Assembly (NCBI RefSeq): GCF_900182545.1
Contig: NZ_FXTJ01000009.1
Location: 124,001-188,000 of the forward strand
DNA from: Geodermatophilus aquaeductus
Lineage (GTDB): Bacteria > Actinomycetota > Actinomycetes > Mycobacteriales > Geodermatophilaceae
Direction of reading: 5' to 3'
DNA: 64,000 nucleotides
Below the pieces are notes generated by a model. That model was not told the DNA's origin, searched no databases, and was given only the letters and a program-made list of their open reading frames with translations. Below are positions 1 through 7,711 of the stretch, one piece after another (position 1 is the stretch's first letter; each line of letters opens with the position of its first letter). Made by a program: the position numbers and the translations under genes.

Positions 1-358
1 GATGGGGCTGACCCATCCCCAATACCTCGTGATGCTGGCGCTGTGGCAGTCCGGTCCGCTGGCGGTGAAGGACCTCTCCCGCCTGCTGCAGCTCGACCCC
101 GGCACCCTCTCCCCGCTGGTCAAGCGGCTGGAGGCCGCCGGCCTGGTCCGCCGCGACCGGGACCCGCGGGACGAGCGGGCGCTGGCCATCGCGCTGACCG
201 ACCGCGGGCGCGCGCTGCGGGCGCGGGCCGAGGCGATCCCCTCCGGGATCGTGGCGGACCTCGGGATGCCGCTGGAGGAGCTGCAGGCGCTGCACGGCTC
301 CCTGACGCGCGTGATCGCGGCCTCCCAGCGTGCCCTGGAGACCGATCCCACACCGTGA
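1..358 (+). CDS. MarR-family regulator, OhrR-like (5' end missing)
   Basis: The gene runs in from the left edge, so its true start is outside the window; 118 codons are visible from an ATG at position 2. A winged helix-turn-helix is clear: a recognition-helix segment LDPGTLSPLVKRLEAAGLV is followed by a wing rich in Arg and Asp (RDPRDERALAIALT). The wording THPQYLVMLALW just before it is typical of OhrR-type peroxide-sensing MarR proteins. The N-terminal region that would carry the reactive cysteine is not in the window, so redox sensing cannot be confirmed. An inverted-repeat cluster follows the stop codon directly and may be its operator for the next gene. Confidence 0.85.
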   Translation, partial: MGLTHPQYLVMLALWQSGPLAVKDLSRLLQLDPGTLSPLVKRLEAAGLVRRDRDPRDERALAIALTDRGRALRARAEAIPSGIVADLGMPLEELQALHGSLTRVIAASQRALETDPTP

Positions 359-382
359 TTGGTACACCAACCATTGGTGCAC
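359..382. promoter_or_regulatory. Inverted-repeat cluster, candidate MarR operator
   Basis: TTGGT (359-363), ACCAA (366-370) and TTGGT (374-378) form two overlapping inverted repeats, and TTGGTACAC/TTGGTGCAC is a direct repeat with a 15-bp period. It lies between the MarR stop and the DUF5313 start at 410. Binding by the adjacent MarR protein is an inference. Confidence 0.45.
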
Positions 383-409
383 ACAGCATCTGAGGCGTAG
401 ACAGGAGTC

Positions 410-853
410 ATGGAGCCGGACCAGGAAACTCCCCCGCGCGTGCGCCCCGGTCCGCTGTGGTGGCTCGCCTACGCGATGGGCACCGGGCTGCCCGAGCGGC
501 ACCGCACCTGGGTCCTGTACGACACGACGACGCGCACCTGGGTGTGGCGGCACGTGGCGCGCACGCTGGTCCAGCTGGCCGTGCCGATCGCGCTGGTCCT
601 GCTGCTGGTGCCGGGCGCCTTCTGGATCCGCGGGCTGTCGGCCCTCGGTGGGCTGATCCTCGGGATGGCCTTCTCCCTCGCCTACATGACCGAGGCGGTG
701 GAGAACCGGGTGAAGAAGGCCGGCTACGCCCCCGGGTCGGCGCAGGCCGTCCGCGACCGGGCCGGCCGGGTGCGGGACGCCCGGGACTCCGAACGACGGC
801 GCGCCGCGGCCGCGAAGCGGGCCGCCCGCTACCGGGACCGCCGCGCCCGCTGA
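410..853 (+). CDS. DUF5313 family membrane protein
   Basis: This 147-residue protein starts at an ATG preceded by a good ribosome binding site (AGGAG). It matches the actinobacterial DUF5313 pattern: an N-terminal PGPLWWLAYAMGTGLPE segment, the stretch TWVWRHVARTL, two adjacent hydrophobic helices (about residues 53-90), and a basic C-terminus rich in Arg and Ala. The family has no established function; an inner-membrane location with a cytoplasmic basic tail is inferred from the helices. Its promoter region holds the inverted repeats at 359-382, so control by the upstream MarR regulator is plausible. Confidence 0.8.
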   Translation: MEPDQETPPRVRPGPLWWLAYAMGTGLPERHRTWVLYDTTTRTWVWRHVARTLVQLAVPIALVLLLVPGAFWIRGLSALGGLILGMAFSLAYMTEAVENRVKKAGYAPGSAQAVRDRAGRVRDARDSERRRAAAAKRAARYRDRRAR

Positions 854-940
854 CCCCCGCCGAGCCGCCGGTCGGCGGGTGAGCGCTGCCGTACGCTCCG
901 TACCCGGCGCCCTGAGCGAGGGAGCCGGGACGGAGCCGGA

Positions 941-2239
941 GTGAGTCGACCCACGGGGGACGGGGCCGTCGACGTCGAGCGTGACCGCTACCGCTACCTC
1001 GCCGAGGTCACCGAGTCCCTGACGCAGAGCCTCGACACCGGTACCGCCGCCGACCAGCTCGCCCGCCTGGTGGTCCCGCGCCTGGCCGACTGGGCGACCG
1101 TCACCGTCCTCGCCGGCGACGGCGCACCGGGCGGCTCCGCCCGCGCCCACCGCGACCCCGAGCGCCTGGTCGACGTCGACACCTACCTCGCCGGCCGGAT
1201 CACCGCGCCGCGCGACACCGAGGCCGTCGCGATGGTCCTGCACTCCGGCGAGCCGGTGCACCTGCGCGACGTCGAGCCGGACCTGGGGCCGGAGTCGCTG
1301 CCGGCGGGCCCGGTGCGCGGCGCGTGGGAGCGGCTGGACCCCCGGTCGAGCCTGTTCGTGCCGCTGCAGGCCCGCGGCACCGCCTTCGGCGTGCTGTCGC
1401 TGGTGCGCTGCGGGGACCGCCCGCCGGCCGGGCCGGACGACGTCGCGCTCGCCGTCGAGGTCGCCCGCCGCGGCGCGCTGGCCCTGGACAACGCCCGGCT
1501 CTACGGCCGCCAGCTGCGCGTCGCCGAGACGCTGCAGCACAGCCTGCTCACCCCGCCGTCGCAGCCCCCGGGCCTCGAGGTCGCCGTCCGCTACCGGCCC
1601 GCGGTCTCGCAGGACCTCGTCGGCGGCGACTGGTACGACGCCTTCGACCGACCCGACGGCGCGACCGTCCTGGTCATCGGGGACGTCGCCGGGCACGGGG
1701 TCGAGGCCGCCGCGGCGATGGCGCAGCTCCGCAGCGCCGTCCGCACGCTGGCCTACGACTCCCCCGACGGCCCGGCCGGGACGCTCGACCGGGTCGACCG
1801 GGTGCTCGCCGGCCTGCACGTGGGCACGCTGGCCACCGCGCTGGTCGCGCACCTGCTGCCCCGGGCCGACGGCGCACCGGGACACCGACTGCGCTGGTCG
1901 TCGGCCGGCCACCTGCCGCCGCTGGTGCTCGGCGCCGACGACCGGGTGCGGCTGCTGGAGACCCGCCCCGAGCGGCTCCTGGGCGCCGACGAGTTCGCGG
2001 TGCGCAGCGACCACGAGACGGTGCTCTGCCCCGGCGAGACGCTGGTGCTGGTCACCGACGGGCTGGTCGAGATCGGCCGCCGGGGCATCGACGAGGGCCT
2101 CGCGGCCGCCGCCGACGCGCTGTCCGGGCTCGCCGGGCTGTCCCCCGACGCGCTGTGCGACCGGCTCCTGACCCGGGTGCTCCCCGACCGCACCGACGAC
2201 GACGTCGCGGTGCTCGCCGTCCGCGTCCTCGGCGGCTGA
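941..2239 (+). CDS. GAF domain PP2C-type (SpoIIE) serine phosphatase
   Basis: This 432-residue protein starts at GTG (941). Residues about 20-180 form a GAF-like sensor domain. Residues about 195-430 form a SpoIIE/RsbU-type PP2C phosphatase with the metal-binding segments VGGDWYDAF and VIGDVAGHGVEAAAAM, and a C-terminal DDDVAVLAVR strand. Such phosphatases usually dephosphorylate an anti-anti-sigma factor (STAS protein) in partner-switching control of alternative sigma factors; that is family knowledge. No STAS or sigma gene lies beside it, so its partner is unknown. The RsbW-like ATPases at 19.7 and 20.3 kb are possible members of the same network, which is an inference. Confidence 0.9.
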   Translation: MSRPTGDGAVDVERDRYRYLAEVTESLTQSLDTGTAADQLARLVVPRLADWATVTVLAGDGAPGGSARAHRDPERLVDVDTYLAGRITAPRDTEAVAMVLHSGEPVHLRDVEPDLGPESLPAGPVRGAWERLDPRSSLFVPLQARGTAFGVLSLVRCGDRPPAGPDDVALAVEVARRGALALDNARLYGRQLRVAETLQHSLLTPPSQPPGLEVAVRYRPAVSQDLVGGDWYDAFDRPDGATVLVIGDVAGHGVEAAAAMAQLRSAVRTLAYDSPDGPAGTLDRVDRVLAGLHVGTLATALVAHLLPRADGAPGHRLRWSSAGHLPPLVLGADDRVRLLETRPERLLGADEFAVRSDHETVLCPGETLVLVTDGLVEIGRRGIDEGLAAAADALSGLAGLSPDALCDRLLTRVLPDRTDDDVAVLAVRVLGG

Positions 2240-2258
2240 GGCCCGAACCGACGCCGGG

Positions 2259-2307
2259 TGTCGACCTGCGGCTGCCTCGGCGAGTGCGAGACGACCGCAG
2301 GTCGACA
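2259..2307. terminator. Hairpin between convergent genes
   Basis: Perfect 13-bp arms TGTCGACCTGCGG (2259-2271) and CCGCAGGTCGACA (2295-2307) enclose a 23-nt loop between the phosphatase and patatin stop codons. There is no clear U tract, as is common in actinobacteria. It probably acts as a bidirectional terminator. Confidence 0.6.
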
Positions 2308-2321
2308 ACGGGCGACTGGGC

Positions 2322-3179
2322 TCAGCCCCAGAACGCGCGGATCTCCTCCGCCACCCGCTCGCCCTGAGCGCGGCCGGCGCGGGCGCAGGGCTCGCGGGTG
2401 GCGGGGTCGAGCGGGTTGGTGCCGAAGGCCTGCACCGCGGTCTCGTCGGCGAGCACGAGGTGCGCCTTCCCGTCGCGGCCCAGCGTCGCCATCTCGTCGT
2501 CCAGCGAGGGCCCGAGCGGGCTGCCGGCGATCCCGGCCATCGGCGCGACGACGAGGACGGTCTCGCAGCCCGCAGCGAGGTCGGCGTTCGTGGCCGAGCG
2601 CATGCCGCCGTCCATGAACCGGCGCTCGCCGATGGTGATGGGCGGGTAGACGCCGGGCACCGCGCACGAGGCGGCGACGGCGTCGAGCAGCGGGAAGCCG
2701 GTGTCGCGGTCGACGGCGAGGAACTCCCCGTCGGCGGTGTCGACGACGGTCACCACGAGACGCCGGTCGGGCCACTCCGGCGTCCCGATCCGCCCACCGA
2801 TGACCGCGCGCCGCTCCGACTCCGGCATGGTCTGCGCCCGCAGCGCCAGCGCGCCGATGCGGGCACGCGCCTCCTGCTGCTCCGTGGCGCCGGCCAGCGC
2901 CGCGGCGAAGGAGGCGAAGAACGCGGCGCCGTCGAACTGCACGGCCCGCTCGGTGGCCGGCACCGGACCGAGCTGCGCGGCGTAGAGCTCCTCGAGGTCG
3001 GCGCCGGTGCGCAGGAGCGTGCCCACGATCGAGCCGGCCGACGTGCCCACCACCAGGTCGGCGTCGCGGACGTCGACGCCGGAGGAAGCCAGCCCCGACA
3101 GCAGGCCGATCTCCCACGCGATCCCGGCGATGCCGCCGCCGCCGAGGACGAGTGCCCTGCTCCGGTCGGGAGAGCTCAT
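2322..3179 (-). CDS. Patatin-like phospholipase
   Basis: This 285-residue protein starts at ATG 3179; upstream codons in the same frame overlap the SDR gene and look non-coding. The patatin signature is complete: a glycine-rich oxyanion segment LGGGGIAG near the N-terminus, the nucleophile elbow GTSAGS, and the catalytic aspartate in FMDGGM. It should hydrolyse acyl esters of lipids; the exact substrate cannot be read from sequence. It starts one base after the stop of the upstream SDR gene, so the two are almost certainly co-transcribed. No signal peptide is visible. Confidence 0.9.
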   Translation of the reverse strand: MSSPDRSRALVLGGGGIAGIAWEIGLLSGLASSGVDVRDADLVVGTSAGSIVGTLLRTGADLEELYAAQLGPVPATERAVQFDGAAFFASFAAALAGATEQQEARARIGALALRAQTMPESERRAVIGGRIGTPEWPDRRLVVTVVDTADGEFLAVDRDTGFPLLDAVAASCAVPGVYPPITIGERRFMDGGMRSATNADLAAGCETVLVVAPMAGIAGSPLGPSLDDEMATLGRDGKAHLVLADETAVQAFGTNPLDPATREPCARAGRAQGERVAEEIRAFWG

Positions 3180-3180
3180 C

Positions 3181-3996
3181 TCAGAACTCCGAGACGCCGG
3201 CGTCGACGGCCATCTCGTGCGCGGTGACGTAGCGGGACTCGTCGGAGGCGAGGAACAGGACGACGTCGGCGACGTCCTCGGGCTGGGTGACCTGGACGGG
3301 CAGCAGGTTGCTGAACATGGGCGCCAGTCTCGGGTCACCGGCCATGGCCGCGCCGAGGGTGGCCTGCATGTCGCCCTCGCCCATCGGCGTCGCGACGCCG
3401 GTCGGGTGCAGGCTGTTGACCCGGATCGAGTGCCTGGCCAGCTCGGTGGCGAAGGCCTTGGCCATCCCGCGCACGGCCCACTTGCTGGTCGTGTAGTGGA
3501 CCATGAACGGCTGCACCTTCAGCCCGGCCGCGGAGCTGACCAGCACGATCGAGCCGCCGCCGGCGGAGGCCAGGTGCGGCGCGGTGGCCATGACGGTGTT
3601 CCACACGCCGGTCACGTTGATGTCCAGGGTGTTGGCGAAGACCTCGGGGGCGACCTGGTCCCAGGGGCGCGGGCTGCAGATGCCGGCGTTGGCCACGACG
3701 ACGTCGAGCCGGCCGAGCTCGGCCACCCCCCGGTCGGCGGCCTCCCGCAGCCCGGCGAGGTCGCGGACGTCGACGACGGCCTTCACCGCGCGGCGGTCCT
3801 GCGCCTCGACCTGCCGCACCGTCTCGTCGAGGTCCTCCTCCGTCGCGGAGGGATAGGTGACGTCGGGCAACTGCCCGCAGACGTCGACCACCACGACGTC
3901 GGCGCCCTCGGCCGCCAGCCGGACGGCGTGCGCCCTCCCCTGGCCCCGCGCCGCGCCCGTGACCAGCGCGACCTTGCCCTCGACCCGTCCTGCCAC
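3181..3996 (-). CDS. Mycofactocin-coupled SDR family oxidoreductase
   Basis: This 271-residue short-chain dehydrogenase has the Rossmann motif TGAARGQG at the N-terminus, the NAG motif (VVANAGIC) and the catalytic pair in HYTTSKWAVRG. The long insertion after the first beta-alpha unit, with YPSATEEDLDETVRQVEAQ, is the mark of the mycofactocin-associated SDR subfamily, which holds NAD(H) tightly and passes electrons to the peptide-derived cofactor mycofactocin. No mycofactocin biosynthesis gene lies in this window. It diverges from a TetR gene across a perfect palindrome, and the patatin gene follows in the same operon. The alcohol substrate is not identifiable. Confidence 0.88.
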   Translation of the reverse strand: MAGRVEGKVALVTGAARGQGRAHAVRLAAEGADVVVVDVCGQLPDVTYPSATEEDLDETVRQVEAQDRRAVKAVVDVRDLAGLREAADRGVAELGRLDVVVANAGICSPRPWDQVAPEVFANTLDINVTGVWNTVMATAPHLASAGGGSIVLVSSAAGLKVQPFMVHYTTSKWAVRGMAKAFATELARHSIRVNSLHPTGVATPMGEGDMQATLGAAMAGDPRLAPMFSNLLPVQVTQPEDVADVVLFLASDESRYVTAHEMAVDAGVSEF

Positions 3997-4096
3997 CGCT
4001 GCCTCCGTCCCGGCCCCGTCCCGGGTCCCGCCGCGAGCGTGCGAGTGGCGGGGAGGACGGGGTCCTTACAGTGCCGCGCGTCACGCTAGGAGTGAT

Positions 4097-4111
4097 TTGC
4101 ACTCAGTGCAA
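4097..4111. promoter_or_regulatory. Perfect 15-bp palindrome, TetR operator candidate
   Basis: TTGCACTCAGTGCAA is a perfect 7-1-7 inverted repeat in the 133-bp divergent spacer, 19 bp upstream of the TetR start codon and about 100 bp from the SDR start. This shape and position are typical of TetR autoregulation with divergent control. Confidence 0.7.
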
Positions 4112-4129
4112 GGCCCTAGGGTCCACGCC

Positions 4130-4714
4130 GTGGAGCAGGTGGCGCGGCAGTCCTCCCGGCTGGCCACGTGGCACGCGTTGCGCGAGGCGACGCTGCGCCT
4201 CGTGGCCGAGCGCGGGTTCGCGGCGGTGACCGTCGACGACGTCGCCGCGGCGGCCGGCACCTCGCGCCGGACGTTCTTCAACTACTTCCCGACCAAGGCC
4301 GCGGCGCTCTTCGACCCGGAGCCGGAGCTGGCCGGCCGGCTGCAGCGGCTGACCGAGGAGGCCCCGGTCACCGACGACGCCTGGGCGGACCTGTGCTGGA
4401 TCTGCGCGTCGTTCGTCCGGTGGGGCCCGCCGGACACGCTGCACGTCTACCGGCAGGTGGCCGAGTCCGGCGAGCTCAGCGACTACCCGGTGCAGATCCA
4501 CCGGCACCTGGAGGAGGCGCTGGAGGCCTGGGCGGCCCGGCGCTTCCCCGGCGACCCGCTGCACGCGCGGCAGCTGGCCGCGACGGCCGGTGCCGCCCTG
4601 GTCGCGGCGTTCCGCACGTGGGACCCGGCCACGCCGGCCGGGGAGTTCGTGCGCCTGGCCGACCGGGCACTGGCCGCGGTGACCGTGCGCCGCGCGGGGA
4701 CGGAGGAGACGTGA
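4130..4714 (+). CDS. TetR-family regulator, MftR-like
   Basis: This 194-residue protein starts at GTG 4130, just downstream of the palindrome at 4097-4111. The N-terminal helix-turn-helix reads AAAAGTSRRTFFNYFPTK, typical of TetR proteins of the MftR group whose C-terminal domain binds acyl-CoA-like ligands. The C-terminal half has no recognisable ligand motif beyond the family fold. Its stop overlaps the amylosucrase start by four bases, implying translational coupling. Repression of itself, of the amylosucrase and of the divergent mycofactocin-type SDR is the simplest model, but is inferred. Confidence 0.85.
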   Translation: MEQVARQSSRLATWHALREATLRLVAERGFAAVTVDDVAAAAGTSRRTFFNYFPTKAAALFDPEPELAGRLQRLTEEAPVTDDAWADLCWICASFVRWGPPDTLHVYRQVAESGELSDYPVQIHRHLEEALEAWAARRFPGDPLHARQLAATAGAALVAAFRTWDPATPAGEFVRLADRALAAVTVRRAGTEET

Positions 4715-6639
4715 CGGGGATGCCACCCGGGATGGCCGACGAGGCGGCCGCCGCGCTCGGGGAGGACGAGGCCGACGCCTTCCTCGCACGGGCCGGCCTC
4801 GTCCTGCCCGACGTCGTCGCGGCGGTGGAGCGGCTCTACGGCGACCGGGCCGGCGACCTGCTCGGCCGGGCGCTGCGCACCTCCCTGCGGGCGGCCGCCG
4901 AGCGGCCCGCGGAGCTGCGCCGGCTCGACCGCCGCCGCGAGATCGACCCGGCCTGGTTCCAGTCGCCGCGGGTGCAGGGCTACGTCTGCTACGTCGACCG
5001 CTTCTGCGGCACGCTGCGCGAGCTGCCCGGGAAGCTCGACCACCTCGAGGCGCTGGGCACCACCTACCTGCACCTCATGCCGCTGCTGCGCCCGCGTGCG
5101 GGCGAGAACGACGGCGGCTACGCGGTGGCCGACTACCGCGAGGTCGACCCCCGGCTGGGCACGATGGCCGACCTCGAGGCGGTGGCCGCGGCGCTGCACG
5201 GACGCGGCATGAGCCTGTGCATCGACCTGGTGCTCAACCACACCGCCCGCGAGCACGCGTGGGCCCGGGGCTGGCTGGCCGGCGACCCGGCGTACGCGGG
5301 CTTCTACACGGCCTTCCCCGATCGCGAGCTGCCCGACGCCTACGACGCCACCATCCCCGAGGTCTTCCCCGACCGCGCGCCGGGCTCGTTCAGCTGGGTG
5401 CCCGAGGCGCTCGGCGGCGCCGGCGGCTGGGTGTGGACGACGTTCTGGCCGTACCAGTGGGACCTCGACTACACCAACCCCGAGGTGACGCTGGCCGTGC
5501 TCGGCGAGATCACCTGGCTGGCCAACCGCGGCGTCGACGTCTTCCGCATGGACGCCGTCCCGTTCATGTGGAAGCGGATCGGCACCAGCGGCCAGAACCT
5601 GCCCGAGGCGCACGTCCTGCTGCAGCTGCTGCACGCGCTGACCCGGCTGGCCGCTCCCGGGGTGGTGTTCAAGGCCGAGGCGATCGTCGCCCCGGACGAC
5701 CTCGTGCAGTACCTGGGCGCCCACGAGCGCTACCGGCCCGAGTGCGAGCTGGCCTACCACAACCAGCTCATGGTGCTGCTGTGGAGCAGCCTGGCCACCG
5801 GCGACGCCCGCCTGGCCCGCCAGGCGCTGGGCCGGATGCGGCCGATCCCGCCCACGACCACCTGGTGCACCTACGTGCGCGGGCACGACGACATCGGCTG
5901 GGCGGTGACCGACACCGACGCCGCCGCCCTCGGCCTCGACGGGTTCGCCCACCGCCGGTTCCTCAACGACTTCTACTCCGGCCGCTTCCCCGGCTCCTCC
6001 GCCCGCGGCGCGCTGTTCCAGGAGAACGAGGCCACCGGCGACGCGCGGATCTCGGGGACGACGGCGTCGCTGTGCGGCATCGAGGACGCCCTCGACCGCG
6101 GCGACGAGGCGGCACTGGAGACGGGCCTGCGCCGGTTCGGGCTGCTGTACGCGGTGGCCTACGGCTTCGGCGGGATCCCGCTGCTCTACTCCGGCGACGA
6201 GCTGGCCCAGCGCAACGACGCCGGGTACCGCGCCGACCCCGCACTGGCCCCCGACAACCGGTGGATGCACCGCCCGCCGCTGGACTGGGCCGCCACCGAG
6301 CGCGCCGTCGACCCGCGGAGCCTCGAGGGCCGGGTGACGGCGCTGCTGCGCGGGCTGTCGGAGGCGCGGCGGGGGCAGCCCGCGCTCGCCGGCGGCACGG
6401 AGTCCGAGGTGGTCGACGCCGGCAGCGACGCCGTCCTGGTGTGGCGCCGCCGGCACCCCCGCAGCGGCACGTTCGTCGGGCTGGCCAACGTGAGCGCCCG
6501 GCCGCAGACCGTGGACGCCGACACCGTCACCGGCTTCGGCACCTACCCCTGCGTCGCCGGCAGCGACGGCCCCCTGCCGGTCGAGGACGGCCGGCTCCTC
6601 GTCCCCGGGCTCGGCTGGGCCTGGTACGCCGAACCCTGA
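4711..6639 (+). CDS. Amylosucrase (GH13)
   Basis: This 642-residue protein matches amylosucrase in length and motifs. The enzyme makes alpha-1,4-glucan from sucrose, releasing fructose. The N-terminal helical domain is followed by QGYVCYVDRFCGTL and the barrel motifs LCIDLVLNHTARE, GVDVFRMDAVPFMWK (catalytic nucleophile Asp), VVFKAEAIV (acid/base Glu) and YVRGHDDIGW (third catalytic Asp). GTG 4711 overlaps the TetR stop; ATG codons at 4720 and 4732 are alternatives. No signal peptide is seen, so it is probably cytoplasmic. Trehalose synthase and related GH13 enzymes share motifs but lack the amylosucrase N-terminal pattern. Its pairing with an MftR-like TetR regulator is unusual. Confidence 0.88.
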   Translation: MTGMPPGMADEAAAALGEDEADAFLARAGLVLPDVVAAVERLYGDRAGDLLGRALRTSLRAAAERPAELRRLDRRREIDPAWFQSPRVQGYVCYVDRFCGTLRELPGKLDHLEALGTTYLHLMPLLRPRAGENDGGYAVADYREVDPRLGTMADLEAVAAALHGRGMSLCIDLVLNHTAREHAWARGWLAGDPAYAGFYTAFPDRELPDAYDATIPEVFPDRAPGSFSWVPEALGGAGGWVWTTFWPYQWDLDYTNPEVTLAVLGEITWLANRGVDVFRMDAVPFMWKRIGTSGQNLPEAHVLLQLLHALTRLAAPGVVFKAEAIVAPDDLVQYLGAHERYRPECELAYHNQLMVLLWSSLATGDARLARQALGRMRPIPPTTTWCTYVRGHDDIGWAVTDTDAAALGLDGFAHRRFLNDFYSGRFPGSSARGALFQENEATGDARISGTTASLCGIEDALDRGDEAALETGLRRFGLLYAVAYGFGGIPLLYSGDELAQRNDAGYRADPALAPDNRWMHRPPLDWAATERAVDPRSLEGRVTALLRGLSEARRGQPALAGGTESEVVDAGSDAVLVWRRRHPRSGTFVGLANVSARPQTVDADTVTGFGTYPCVAGSDGPLPVEDGRLLVPGLGWAWYAEP

Positions 6640-6668
6640 ATCCCTGAACCCCGGACACAGGAGGACAC

Positions 6669-7622
6669 GTGGCACGGATGGACCTGCGGGTGCGGGCGCT
6701 CGGCCGGCTGCTCGGCCGGATGTCGATCTCGTCGATGGACGACGAGCGGCTGCGGAAGGCCCAGTCGCAGTCGGTCCCGCACAACCCCGCGACCGACCTG
6801 CTGCTCGGTGGCGTGGCCCGCGACGTGCGGCTCAGCGACGGGACGGCCCGCGGCGAGGTCGGCGACGTCCCGGTGCGCACCTACCGGCCCGACGGCGCGG
6901 GCGGACCGCTGCCGCTGGTCGTCAACTTCCACGGCGGCGGGTGGACGCTGGGCAACCTCGACTCCGCCGACTGGCTGTGCAGCAACGTGGCGGCCACCGT
7001 CGGCGCCGTCGTCGTGTCGGTCGACTACCGGCTGGCGCCGGGGCACCGCTGGCCGGCCGCGGCCGAGGACTGCTACGCCGCGCTGGTCGACGTCGTCGCC
7101 CGGGCGGAGGAGTTCGGCGCCGACGGCGGCCGGGTCGCGGTGATGGGCGACAGCGCCGGGGGCAACCTGGCCGCCGTCGTCTGCCTGCTGGCCCGCGACC
7201 GCTCCGGCCCGCGGATCGCGCACCAGGGGCTGGTCTACCCGTCGGTGGACCTGACGATGAGCAGCCCGTCGATCGACGAGAACGCCTCCGCGCCGATCCT
7301 CACGAAGGCCGACTGCCTCGCCTTCCGCGACCACTACCTCGGCGGCCAGGACCCGCACCACCCGCACGCCTCGCCGCTGTTCGCCGGCGACCACTCCGGC
7401 CTGCCCCCGGCGCTGGTGCAGGTGGCCGAGCACGACCCGATCCGCGACGACGGCGTCCGCTACGCCGGGGTCCTGCGCGAGGCCGGCGTGCCGGTGCGCT
7501 TCACCGAGTACGTCGGCATGCCGCACGGGTTCCTGGCCTTCCCGCGGCTGTGCCGGTCGGCGCCGCAGGCCCTCGCCGAGCTGTGCGCGCAGCAGACGGA
7601 GGCGCTCGCCGCCATCCGGTGA
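6669..7622 (+). CDS. Alpha/beta hydrolase, HSL-type esterase
   Basis: This 317-residue protein starts at GTG 6669 with a strong ribosome binding site (AGGAGG) six bases upstream. The hormone-sensitive-lipase family marks are present: oxyanion motif HGGGW, nucleophile motif GDSAGG, catalytic Asp in EHDPIRDDG and catalytic His in GMPHGF. It should hydrolyse short-chain carboxyl esters in the cytoplasm; no signal peptide is visible. It lies 29 bases after amylosucrase on the same strand and may be the last gene of that operon. The natural substrate cannot be told from sequence. Confidence 0.92.
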   Translation: MARMDLRVRALGRLLGRMSISSMDDERLRKAQSQSVPHNPATDLLLGGVARDVRLSDGTARGEVGDVPVRTYRPDGAGGPLPLVVNFHGGGWTLGNLDSADWLCSNVAATVGAVVVSVDYRLAPGHRWPAAAEDCYAALVDVVARAEEFGADGGRVAVMGDSAGGNLAAVVCLLARDRSGPRIAHQGLVYPSVDLTMSSPSIDENASAPILTKADCLAFRDHYLGGQDPHHPHASPLFAGDHSGLPPALVQVAEHDPIRDDGVRYAGVLREAGVPVRFTEYVGMPHGFLAFPRLCRSAPQALAELCAQQTEALAAIR

Positions 7623-7711
7623 GGCGCCCTCTCCCCCCGACGGGTCATGTCCCCGGAGCCCCCGCGCGCCGATGGGGAACGGGACACCCCCGTCGGCGAG
7701 AGGAGCGCGAC

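Noticed and set aside
1753..3117. Long minus-strand frame across the phosphatase and patatin genes
   Set aside because: It is Arg/Gly/Ala-rich, has no family motifs, and overlaps two well-supported genes; a high-GC shadow.
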